A DNA stretch of 10,741 nt from an uncultured Clostridia bacterium (GTDB lineage Bacteria; Bacillota; Clostridia; Christensenellales; Borkfalkiaceae), in contig CANPZH010000044.1 of the NCBI GenBank assembly GCA_947589335.1, positions 1 through 10,741 of the forward strand. Reading direction: 5' to 3'. This document shows positions 1-8,600 of the stretch, piece by piece. The position numbers were made by a program, and so were the translations under genes. Position 1 is the stretch's first letter; each line of letters starts with the position of its first letter. The notes below the pieces were generated by a model. The model ran no database searches. It was not told the origin of the DNA and saw only the letters and a list, made by a program, of their open reading frames with translations.

Positions 1-13
1 ACTTCCTAACCCC

Positions 14-73
14 TCGCAAATTTCTTTGCCCTCAGTATGCCCCGCAGGGAGTTCTGAATAAAGAAATTTGCGA
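14..73. repeat. Inverted repeat, 14-bp arms, intergenic
   Basis: Positions 14-27 (tcgcaaatttcttt) are the exact reverse complement of 60-73 (aaagaaatttgcga), separated by 32 bases that contain CCC/GGG and TCAG/CTGA partners. The right arm is repeated again at 96-109, so the left arm has two possible pairing partners. Transcripts of either strand could fold here. There is no U-tract after the right arm, so it does not look like an intrinsic terminator. It could be the end of a small dispersed element, a recombination relic or an RNA structure; nothing in the window decides between these. Confidence 0.6.
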
Positions 74-129
74 AACTAAGCAATCGCGTGAACTTAAAGA
101 AATTTGCGAAACTAAGCAAATCGTGTGAA
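59..129. repeat. Tandem direct repeat, two copies, about 36-bp period
   Basis: Copy one spans 59-92 and copy two 95-129. They are identical except for one extra A in a short A run and one C/T substitution. Both begin taaagaaatttgcgaaac. The unit is AT-rich compared with the flanking genes, has no open frame with a start and ribosome site, and directly abuts the terminator at 128-156. With only two copies and just two bases between them, it is not a CRISPR array. The near-identity suggests recent duplication or constraint. Confidence 0.7.
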
Positions 130-156
130 AAAAAGCGCCCCGAAGGGCGCTTTTTT
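128..156 (-). terminator. Intrinsic terminator after the GH51 gene
   Basis: On the minus strand, six A residues precede a perfect 6-bp stem GCGCCC/GGGCGC closed by a TTCG tetraloop and followed by seven T residues. This is a textbook Rho-independent terminator. It lies about 50 bases past the GH51 stop codon, just beyond the duplicated 42-bp segment. Because A and T tracts flank both sides, it could also stop transcription arriving from the left on the plus strand. Confidence 0.9.
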
Positions 157-162
157 CAGTCG

Positions 163-246
163 TTTATCACTTGGTGTGGACGCAGGTCGCGGCTGCGCTG
201 TGCCGTTATCACTTGGTGTGGATGCGGATCGCGATCGCGCTGTACG
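163..246. repeat. 42-bp imperfect tandem duplication of the GH51 3' end
   Basis: Positions 205-246 cover the last codons of the GH51 gene with its TGA and following TAA. Positions 163-204 are a second copy, 33 of 42 bases identical, with most differences being transitions. The unit is exactly 14 codons, so frame is kept: reading on past the real stop gives a degenerate version of the C-terminus that again ends in HTK, TGA, TAA. The conserved part is the stop end (positions 2-18 of the unit are identical). It looks like an old tandem duplication now lying in the 3' untranslated region. Confidence 0.8.
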
Positions 247-1741
247 GCGTCATCGTGTAGCCGAACACCGACTTCACGCCCAGCGTAAACTCGCGCGGGG
301 AGATGGCATAGCCGCCCTGTCCCAGCGAATTCACGGCGTCCGCAGAGCCCGTTCTGCACTCGAGGACGGTGCAATCCGCCGTCGACTTCACAGACGCGCC
401 CGCGAGGTCGACGTTGAGGCGGATGCGCGTATCCCCCGCGTTGATGATCTTGACGATGATGTCCTTCGTCGCCTCATCGTAGGTGACGGACTGATACAGC
501 CGCTGGAGTTCGAGACCGTCGAGGTCCATCGTGGGATCGTAGGACGCCGCGACGTTCGTGATCTCGGACTTGAGCGAATGGGTGCCCGAATTGCGCATGA
601 AGAGCTGCTGGATATAGTAATTGGGCGAGAGCAGCAGCTGCGTATTCGTGAAGTACATCATATCGACGTCCCACTGGTTGGCGCCGTCGAAGCGGGAGAC
701 GCCGTCCGAGACGCCGAACATGGGCGCGTATGCCGCGAGGTCGATGACGTCGCCGTTGCGCTCGAGCGCCGTCATATATGCCCCCTCTGCGAGCGCAGTC
801 ATCCAGGTGTTCGTCTGATAGGTCGCAGAATCGCTCTGATAGTTCACGGAATCGTTCGCGGAATACTCGCCGACGAAGACTTTGTAGGCCGTCGTCCCCT
901 CCCGCTCGTACTTGTCGTAGATGCACTGCTCGGGAGTCGCATAGTACAGGAAATCGTCATAGCCCATATAGTAGTGATGATCGACGACGCCGTACTCCGA
1001 CCAAGAGGAGATCTTCCCCCCTTCGAGGTAGCTCTTCGCGCCGCTGTCGGCAAGATATGCGCGGTATGCGGGAGGTCCGCCGAGGGCGTCCGCGAAGACC
1101 ATGCCGTTACCGACGATGGGCTGCACGTCTCCGTAGACGGAGGGATTCTGTTTCTGCGCCTCATGGAAGGCGTCGAGGAACTGCTCGTAGCAATCGTAGT
1201 AAGTGCGGGTGAACTGCTCGTTGCCGACGCCGATGTACTTCATGCCGAAGGGCTCGGGATGTCCCATATCCGAACGGATCTTGCCCCACTTCGTCGAACT
1301 GTCGCCGTTGGCGAACTCGATGAGGTTGAGCGCGTCCTGCACGTAATCGGCGACCTGTTTGTTGTGTCTGCCGTTGAGGATGCGGGCAGATCCGCTCGCC
1401 GCGCCGCCTTGGTCGGAGAAGCCGCAGTTGACGATCGGGACGGGGCTTGCGCCGATGGATTCGCAGAGAAGGCAGTACTCATAGAACCCGAGGCCGTAGT
1501 CCATGTTGTAGCCCCAGAGGTCGTAGTTGTTGGAGCGGGTCGCCCACTCGCCGTAGGTCGTCGTCTCGGAGAGCTTGCCCTCGTTGTCGACCGAGTAGGT
1601 GAAGGCGGGAATGGTGTCGTCCCCCGCGTTTTCGCCGTTCTGCACGGCGCCGATGGAGTTCTTCCAGTCGTACACTTCCTTGGTGTCCGCGCCGCCGTTG
1701 CCCGCGTCGCCCTCGATGATGCAGCCTCCGGGGAAGCGCAT
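209..1741 (-). CDS. GH51 alpha-L-arabinofuranosidase, C-terminal catalytic part (frameshifted from its N-terminus)
   Basis: This is the catalytic and C-terminal part of a GH51 alpha-L-arabinofuranosidase, a family that removes terminal arabinofuranose from arabinan and arabinoxylan side chains with retention of configuration. The ATG at 1741 falls inside the conserved FMRFPGGCIIEGD motif, so it is not a natural start. The same frame carries family sequence back to about 1917 (YRREI, then HFELVFDTQGVYNVDA). Visible landmarks are LWGYNMDYGLGFYEY, the acid/base glutamate in YIGVGNEQ (Glu175 of this frame, bases 1217-1219), VVDHHYY, and the nucleophile in KVFVGEYS (Glu292, bases 866-868). A C-terminal beta domain ends in SAIAIRIHTK. 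Both catalytic residues and all core motifs are intact, so the coding potential is lost only through the frameshift. Tandem TGA TAA stops end it. Family assignment is strong; the substrate is inferred from the family. Confidence 0.9.
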   Translation of the reverse strand: MRFPGGCIIEGDAGNGGADTKEVYDWKNSIGAVQNGENAGDDTIPAFTYSVDNEGKLSETTTYGEWATRSNNYDLWGYNMDYGLGFYEYCLLCESIGASPVPIVNCGFSDQGGAASGSARILNGRHNKQVADYVQDALNLIEFANGDSSTKWGKIRSDMGHPEPFGMKYIGVGNEQFTRTYYDCYEQFLDAFHEAQKQNPSVYGDVQPIVGNGMVFADALGGPPAYRAYLADSGAKSYLEGGKISSWSEYGVVDHHYYMGYDDFLYYATPEQCIYDKYEREGTTAYKVFVGEYSANDSVNYQSDSATYQTNTWMTALAEGAYMTALERNGDVIDLAAYAPMFGVSDGVSRFDGANQWDVDMMYFTNTQLLLSPNYYIQQLFMRNSGTHSLKSEITNVAASYDPTMDLDGLELQRLYQSVTYDEATKDIIVKIINAGDTRIRLNVDLAGASVKSTADCTVLECRTGSADAVNSLGQGGYAISPREFTLGVKSVFGYTMTPYSAIAIRIHTK

Positions 1742-1827
1742 GAACTTGGGCGCGAGCTCTTTGATCGCGTTATAGATGTAATTCTTGAATCCGAGCGTGG
1801 AGCTCTGCGTCTCGAGCTGGACGGCGT

Positions 1828-2523
1828 CTACGTTGTAGACTCCCTGCGTGTCGAAGACGAGCTCGAAGTGAAGATCTTCCGAGGCCGTCTTGTCCGCCTT
1901 GATCTCGCGGCGGTATTCCAGTCTGCCGACTGGCGGACGTCGAACTTCACGGAGGCAAACACTTCCCCGCTGCCGTCTACGACGCGCGCCGTCGCCTTTG
2001 CGGCGCCGTCGGGCGACTTGATGAAGGCGGAGAAGGTGTATTTCTCCCCCTTCTCGACCGCGATCGAGGGATATTGGTGCCCCGAATTGGAGATCCCGCC
2101 GTCTGCGGAATTGACGCTGACCCGCGCATAGTGCGGATTGACGTTCGTCTTGAGCGTTTCGTTGACGTAGTCGGGATTGTTTGCAAAGATCCCGCCCGCC
2201 GTCTGGATGGTGACGCCCGCGTCTCCGCTCGCCCGCCAGTCGCTCTGGAAGTTGTTCGCCTCGGGCATCGTCCCGAGCGATTCAAAGTTACCGTTGGAGA
2301 GCAGATTGTCGTCGAGGGCATACGAGGCATAGTTGATGTCTTCGAGGAAGATCCCGAAGAGCAGATCGGAGATATCCACCGCCTCCCGCACGTTTCCTGC
2401 CTTGATGACGAGAGCGGGATCCTCATAGGCGTCCCCGCTGACGTCTGCGCCGCAGCTTGCCGCGCTGAAGAGCATCGCGCCCGACAAAACGCAGGCGATG
2501 AGCGCCGGCACTGATTTTTTCAT
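1828..2523 (-). CDS. GH51 alpha-L-arabinofuranosidase, N-terminal part with lipoprotein signal (frameshifted)
   Basis: This frame carries the export signal and N-terminal domain of the arabinofuranosidase. The start at 2523 is preferred because it follows a strong Shine-Dalgarno. The ATG at 2553 lies next to the promoter -10, upstream of the expected transcript start. Residues 1-24 form a lipoprotein-type signal: MKK, a hydrophobic stretch, then FSAASC with Cys24 as the likely lipidated residue. Ser at -1 and Ala at -3 make this a slightly atypical lipobox. Then comes the GH51 N-terminal signature LLFGIFLEDINYASYALDD with LLSNGNFE, and a beta-sandwich stretch (NPHYARVSV, GEKYTFSAFIKSPDG) as found in the longer, secreted GH51 enzymes. 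Family-like sequence ends at Trp202. The last 29 residues are an out-of-frame Arg/Ser-rich tail ending at TAG 1830-1828. The product expected is an enzyme tethered to the outer face of the cell membrane, but as written it stops before the catalytic barrel. Confidence 0.88.
   Translation of the reverse strand: MKKSVPALIACVLSGAMLFSAASCGADVSGDAYEDPALVIKAGNVREAVDISDLLFGIFLEDINYASYALDDNLLSNGNFESLGTMPEANNFQSDWRASGDAGVTIQTAGGIFANNPDYVNETLKTNVNPHYARVSVNSADGGISNSGHQYPSIAVEKGEKYTFSAFIKSPDGAAKATARVVDGSGEVFASVKFDVRQSADWNTAARSRRTRRPRKIFTSSSSSTRRESTT
1913..1923 (-). other. Frameshift junction in the GH51 gene (one base missing)
   Basis: On the minus strand the N-terminal frame is good family sequence up to ...RQSADW (TGG at 1920-1918). 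The next codons then become an Arg/Ser-rich tail that stops at 1828. The C-terminal frame is good family sequence from TAC (1915) onward (YRREIKAD). Adding one base directly after TGG would join them as ADW-x-YRREI and give a 771-residue protein, with catalytic glutamates at about 436 and 553. No long homopolymer and no X XXY YYZ slippery heptamer is present near the junction. The lesion is therefore either a real mutation or a sequencing/assembly error, not obvious recoding. The exact base cannot be fixed from one sequence. Confidence 0.85.
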
Positions 2524-2525
2524 AA

Positions 2526-2538
2526 CCTTTCCCCCTTT
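2526..2538 (-). promoter_or_regulatory. Ribosome binding site fixing the GH51 start
   Basis: The minus strand reads AAAGGGGGAAAGG just before TT and the ATG at 2523. The G-rich core lies 7-11 bases upstream of the start, a suitable Shine-Dalgarno distance. The alternative ATG at 2553 has no comparable site. Confidence 0.8.
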
Positions 2539-2553
2539 GGAATAGTTTCTCAT

Positions 2554-2582
2554 ACTCTATCACAAATTCGGGAAACTGTCAA
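2554..2582 (-). promoter_or_regulatory. Sigma-A-type promoter of the GH51 gene
   Basis: On the minus strand there is a perfect -35 TTGACA (2582-2577), a 17-base spacer, and a -10 TAGAGT (2559-2554) preceded by TGA, which gives an extended -10. The predicted transcript start is near 2547, leaving an untranslated leader of only about 24 bases, so there is little room for a riboswitch or attenuator. It follows the terminator of the upstream gene, making GH51 its own transcription unit. No clear operator palindrome was seen. Confidence 0.8.
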
Positions 2583-2614
2583 GACCGTGTACAAAAAATC
2601 CCCCGAAAACGCCC

Positions 2615-2655
2615 AAAAAAAGCCTCCCCGAGAGTTCCTCGGGGAGGTCTTTTTT
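2615..2655 (-). terminator. Intrinsic terminator after the giant LRR gene
   Basis: On the minus strand a 10-bp perfect stem CCTCCCCGAG/CTCGGGGAGG with a five-base loop is followed by C and seven T residues (2621-2615). It begins about 15 bases after the stop codon of the upstream gene. A run of six A on the other side makes it potentially bidirectional. It separates the giant repeat gene from the GH51 promoter. Confidence 0.92.
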
Positions 2656-2662
2656 GTCAATG

Positions 2663-5600
2663 TCAATCGGCGGAAGGTTCGTATTCGTACACGACGTTTG
2701 CCGTGATCGATCCGATCCAGTCGACGCCCATAAGAGCGACGAGTTCGAAGCGCGAGATCTGGAAATACACCGTCTGCTCCTCCGTCCAACCGCTGAATGA
2801 CGACGCTGCAAACGAAGTCACGCTCACGGGCATGACGATCGAAGAGATGTTCACGCTGTTCGTGAACGCATTGGCGCCGATCGTCGTGAGCCCTTCATTC
2901 AGAGTGACGCTCGTAAGCTGTGTGCATTCCGAGAACGCCTGCGCCTCGATCTGCGTGACCGATCCGGGGATGACGATCTCGGTGAGGCCGCTTCCGCTGA
3001 AGGCATACTGTCCGAGGTCGACGACCGTCTCGGGGATCGTAAAGGACGTCAGCGACGCCGTGCCGCGGAACGCATACTTATCGATGTTCGTGACTTCGCC
3101 GAGGATCTCCACCTTCGTAAGGGGCGTATTCTGGAAGGAATAATCCTCGATGACCGTAACGCCTGCGGGGATCGTGACCGAGGTGAGCCCGCTGCCGTCG
3201 AAGGCATATGTGCCGATCGTGGTGACCGTCTCGGGGATCTCGATCTGGGTGAGCGCGGTCAGTTCCTGGAAGAGGTAGTTGGAGATCGTCGTCGTCTCTT
3301 CCCCGAACTTGACGGAGGAGAGATTCTCGCAGCCCCTGAAGACGTTGTTGTCGCCGTTATTCGCGGCATCGGACGAATTGGTGAACGTAAATTCTCCGGT
3401 GCCTTCGAACGTGACGGAGGTGAGCTGCAAGCAGTTCGTGAACGCGTACTGCCCGATCGAGGTGACGCTCTTCGGGATCGTGACCGACTTGAGCGCGCTG
3501 CTGTCGAAGGCGCGGTATGCGATAAACGTGAGCGTGGAGGGCAATTCGACCTCCTCAACGGCGCTGTTCGCCAGGGCATATTGGCCGATCGAGGTGATCT
3601 TCTCGGGGAAGACGACCTTCTTGACGGCGCTGTTCTGGAAGAGATATTTCTCCATCGTCGTGACCGTGGAGGGAATATTGACCTTCTCGAAGCTGCTGTC
3701 TGCGAACGCGTAGGCGCTGAGTTCGGTGACGCCTTCGGGCAGGATGACTTCTTTGATCCCGGTGACGCCCTTGAAGGTGTAGCCGCGCACCACGGAGATC
3801 GTCTCCGAGGAGAGATCGAGGACCCCGTTCTCGAGGGTCGCTCCGCCTGCGACCGCCGCGACCGCATGGTCGGCGATGGCGATGAGCACGACGTCGCCGA
3901 TCGTCTTATAGTTCGTGTTGCCCTCGGCTACGGTGATCTTTTTAAGGGCGCTGCCCGTGAACGGATAACCTCCGTATGCGGCATCCGAGCTGTCGCCGGC
4001 GTTGCATCCCACAAGGGCGAGCTTTTCGGAGAAGTGCGCCTCGGTGATGCCCGAATCCATGAACGCGCCGAGACCGATCTTCGTGATATTCGTGAAGTCG
4101 AACTCGGTCAGGCTCGTGCAGCCACGGAAGGCAGATCCGCCGACCTGCTCGAATCCCTCGGGCAGGAGCACCGTCGTAAGCGAGGTGCAATCTGCAAAGA
4201 TGTTGGAATTGCTCGAAGTATACGTCGTCACTTCCCCCGTCGCGGAGTTCGTAAACCGGGTGATCCCCGTGCCAGAAAGGTCGACTTTGATGAGCTCGTG
4301 GCAGCCCTCGAAGGTGTGCGTTCCCGCGAAGTTGAACTTCTCGTTCTTCGGGAAGGTAACTTCCTTGAGTTCGGGGCAGTTCGCAAAGAGATAGTTGCCG
4401 AGCGAAGTCAGATTGGTGTAGGGCGTGAGATCGAACGTCTTGAACCCCGTCCCGCGGAACGAATAGTTACCGAGCGTCGTGATCGTATCGGGCAGGGTGA
4501 TGTCCGCGAGCAAGGTGCAGCCGTCGAAGATGTACGTCCCGAACGTCTTGAGCACTTTGTTCGCAAGATTGGCACGCGTGAGCCCGGTGCAGCCCTGGAA
4601 GAGATAGTTCGGCAGAGCCGTGAGCGCGGTGTTCGAAAGATCGACCGCCTCGAGCGCGGTACAGCCCTTGAACAAATACGTCGGCAGCGTTCTGTTGAAC
4701 CCATCTTCGAACTTGATATCGGTGAGCGCCGTGCAGTCGCTGAACATATAGTTCGCGGTGGAAGCGTTCGCCATGGCGGCATTGGAAATCTCGACGCTCT
4801 TCAGTTTCAGACAGCCCGCGAAGGCATAGCTGCTGTTGGTGGCCCACTTTTCAACGGTTTCGGGGACGGTGACCGATGTAAATCCGGTATTCTGGAAACA
4901 GTACTTGCCGATCATCGTCAGCCCTTCGAGGTTCTTTTCATGCCCGTTGATGAGGACCTCTTCGAGCGAAGTGCAGCCGTCGAAGACGGATTGGCCGAGC
5001 TGTACGCACTCTGCGGGCAGAATGACCTTCTTGATGGAAGTGTCGCCCATGAAGGTCTCTACCTTAGCCGTCGCGCTGGCGGTGCCCGTCTTGCTCGTCG
5101 ACGCGATGTGCGTGATCGCGGTCTTCGAAAGGTCGACCGTGCCCTCCGGGATGCTGTCCCAGATGTCCGCGGTGCCGACCTTGACGAGGCTCGGGCAGTT
5201 CTTGAACGCGGTCGTGCCAAACCATTCGATGGAGTTCGGCAGCTTCACTTCCTCGAGGTTGGGGCAGTCGCTGAAGGTGGTGTTCGGCAGCATCGTCGTG
5301 TTAAGCATGGAGAGATCGACCGAACGGATCCCGCTCTTCTGGAACAGCGAGGTGCTCGAAGTTCCGAGATCCGCGCCTGCGACCCCCGAGAAATCGACCG
5401 ATTCGAGCGCCGTGCAACCGTTGAAGAGCCCGCCCGGAACGGTGGCGATGTGCTCGTTCTGCGCGAATACGACCGTGCGCAGCTGCGTGCAGTTCTGCAA
5501 AAACGACGAGCCGAGCGTCTCGACGGACGAGGGCACGGTGAAGCTCGTGAATGCCGTGCCGAGGAAGCAGCTGTTCCCGATCAGGGTCACGTTCTCGATG

Positions 5601-8600
5601 CCCGTGATCGTATCGAGCGCGCTGCAGCTGTTGAACATACAATAACCGATCGTACGGATCGACTGAGGGAAGCGCACCGTGCGGATGCTCGAGCAATTCC
5701 TGAACAGCTCCGAAGAAGCCGTCGAGGAAGCGTTTGCCGGCGCCCCGTTGCTTCCGCCCGTGTGCACGAGGCCGGTGAGCCCCGTGAGGTCGACGGTGTA
5801 GGGCTCGATCGCGTTCCACGATTCCTCATCCGTATAGACGCCCACGCGGTTGAGGGCGGTACAGGTGTTGAAGGTGTAGAGCCCGAGGAAGACGATCGAA
5901 GCGGGCAGCTTCACCGTCTCGAGCGTCTTGCTCTGATAGAAGACGTGATCTCCGAGCGAATCGAGCTGGGTCGCCCCGGAGAGGTCGACCTCTTCGATCC
6001 CGCTATTATAGAACAGGTAGCTGCCGAGCGACGTCAGGCCTGCGCCGAACGTGACCTTTTTCAGGGCGTAGCAGTTCATGAAGACCCCGCCCGAAGTATT
6101 CTTGTTCTCTGCGTCCGCAAGGCTCGCCAGATGGACAGCCGCCTCGAGGTTGATGCTCGCAAGGTTCCAGCAGTTGCGGAAGGCGCCCTGGCCGATGGTC
6201 GTAAGGCTGCTTCCTGCGGCGATCGTCACCGTCTCGAGATTGATGCAGTTCTCGAACGCGCTCTTCTCGATGCTCTCCACCGTTGCGGGGATGACGACGG
6301 AGGTGATCTCCGTCTGGTTCGCGAACGCGCCCGCGCCGATCTTCGTCGCCGAGCTGCCGCTCATGTCGAACGCGCCGTTCTTCACGGTGTAGATCATCAA
6401 AATGGATTCGCCCGCCGCGTCGTAGATGATGCCGTCGCCCTTGCCCGCCGAGAATTCCTCGTTCGCGTCGCTGATCTGAATGTTCTCGATGGTAGAACAG
6501 CCGTTGAAGACGTTCGAGATCGAGTTGATCTTCGAGGAGATATAGACCGTCTTAAGGCCGGGGCAGCCTTTGAAGAGCTGCCCGCCGAGCGCGAGCGTAT
6601 CTTCCGTCTCGGGGAAGTAGAAGGAGGAGATCGCCGTCTTCTGGAAGGCGGTCGCGCCGATCGAAGTGAGACGGCTCGCCTCTTCTCCCTCTTCGAAGGT
6701 GATGCTTGCAAGCGAGGTCGCGCCCGAGAATGCGCTGTCGCCGATCGAGGTGACAACCTTCGGGATCACGAACGAGCGGAGGGACGTCGCGCCGCTGAAC
6801 GCCTCCATGCCGATCGTCAGTCCGCCGTAGCTCTCCTCTTTCGTGAGCCCTTCGAAGGTGAACTCCCGAAGTTTCGTGCAGCCCTGGAAGGCGTGCGCGC
6901 CGAGATTCGTCAGCTTGCTGCCCTCCTCCACGGTGACGGAGGCGAGCATCGTCTGGCGGAATGCGCTCTCGCCGATCGTGGTGACGCTCTTCGGGATCGT
7001 GAGCGACCGTCCGTCGAACATGGCGCCGGAACTCAACCCTTGAAATGCGCTGTTCCCGATCGTCTCGAGCGTCGAGGGAAGGGTGATATCCTTCAATGCG
7101 GTATTATAGAATGCGCTTGCGCCGACCGACTTCAGCCCTTCGGGAAGGTTGGCGCTCGTCAGGCGGGTGCGGCTTGAGAAGGCGGAATCGCCGATCGTCA
7201 GCCCGTCTTTATAGGCGCCGAGGAAGACGACCTCGGCCAGATTGGTCTGAGCCGAAAACGCGCTCTTGCCGATGCTTGCGAGCCGCTCGGGGAAGGTGAT
7301 TGACGTGAATGCGGTGCTGCCGGTGCTCCCGAAGACACCGCTGCCCGATCCGTCACCGAAGGTGAGCGGCACATTTTCGTTGCCGGGTTCGAAGATGAGG
7401 TTCTCCAAATACTTCAGGCCGCTGATCGCTTTATCGAGTATCGCCGTAACGGTATTCGGGATCGTGATCTTCGTGAGCGTCGTCTGGTCGGTACCCGTCG
7501 AAGTGCAGAAGAATCCCTGTCCCATCGTCGTCAAGCCGGCGGGGAAGCGGACCTCCTGAAGGCCCGAACAGAATCTGATGGCGCCGTCAGGGCCGAGGGA
7601 AGACGTACAGGGAACGATCTGAAGATCGTACTCCTCCGTGCCCGTTTCGGGGTTGTAGGTGGGAATGAGATCGGTAAATTCGATCGCCGTGATATCCGGC
7701 AGGCGTTCGAATGCATAGCCCGCGATCATGCGGATATAGGGAGACACCGTCACCTTCCCTCTGACCGTTTCGGGGCAGAAGAGGAGGATATCGGGCACGA
7801 AAACCGTCTCCTCATCGGCCGCGTGGAGCTTCGTCTCGCGCATGGTGTACAGCACGCCGTCTATCACCGCAAAGTGCTTGTTTTCGGGATCGACGGAGAA
7901 CACGATGTTCGAGCAGGAGCTGAATGCCGTGCAGGATCCGTACAATTCGTACAGTTCGATCGTCTCGAGATCGCGGGGCAGTTTCACCTCGCCGAGGCCG
8001 TCGCAGCTATCAAAGGCATGGCTCCCGATGCTGACGAGGCGGTCGGGCAGGGTCAGCGTCGTAAGTTTGCTGCACGACTGGAATGCGTTCTGCCCGATCG
8101 TGAGCGGCTCCGTCCCGTCGTTTTCGAAGACGACGGACAAGAGCCCCTTGCATCCTCTGAACGCGGAGGGACCGATCGACGTCACTCCGCCGTGGACGAC
8201 GATGCCCGTGAGCCCCGTTCTGTCGCTGAACATGCCGTTCGCGATCTCCGTGATCTGCTCGGGGATCGTATAGTCGCCCGTCCAGTCCGTCGGGAAGAAG
8301 ATGAGCTGCGTCTGCTCCGCATTGTAGAGCACGCCGTAGTCGTCCGACCAATACGCCGCGTTGCCCTGTTCGACATGCACCGACTTGAGGGTGCGCCCGA
8401 AGACGTTCAGGATCTCGAACTCGGGGACGTCTTTGCTGAGGTACACTTCCTCGACGGCGCCCGCTCCCCCTTCCGTGTTGAGGAAGGCGCTCGGCGCAAA
8501 GTTCGTGATATTGACGGAATTGACCCGCACCTTCTTGAGTCTGGGCGTGTTGCTGAAGGCAAATCTTTCGAGCGCCACGAGGTTGGCGGGCAGCTCGATG

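Noticed and set aside
1..92. End of a downstream gene on the minus strand
   Set aside because: Short open stretches exist, but each is either interrupted by a stop or lacks a start and ribosome site. The region is dominated by repeats.
59..129. Possible CRISPR array
   Set aside because: There are only two near-identical units with just two bases between them; no spacers and no cas genes.
1828..1980. Programmed -1 ribosomal frameshifting or transcriptional slippage in GH51
   Set aside because: The frame change has the -1 sense, but no X XXY YYZ heptamer or long A/T run is present in the overlap, and the GH51 family is not known for recoding.
125..2131. 668-codon open frame on the plus strand opposite the GH51 gene
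   Set aside because: It starts inside the terminator stem region and mirrors the codon bias of GH51. The minus strand carries clear GH51 motifs, promoter, ribosome site and signal peptide.
2521..2553. Upstream ATG at 2553 as GH51 start
   Set aside because: It lies directly at the -10 element, upstream of the predicted transcript start, and has no Shine-Dalgarno. The ATG at 2523 has a strong one and begins a proper signal peptide.
2524..2614. Riboswitch or attenuator before GH51
   Set aside because: The predicted leader is only about 24 bases, too short, and the hairpin upstream belongs to the preceding gene's terminator.
3581..7177. 1198-codon open frame on the plus strand opposite the LRR array
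   Set aside because: It is antisense to a well-supported repeat gene. Its Arg/Glu/Asp-rich periodic sequence is the reverse-complement shadow of the LRR codon pattern, with no ribosome site or family resemblance.
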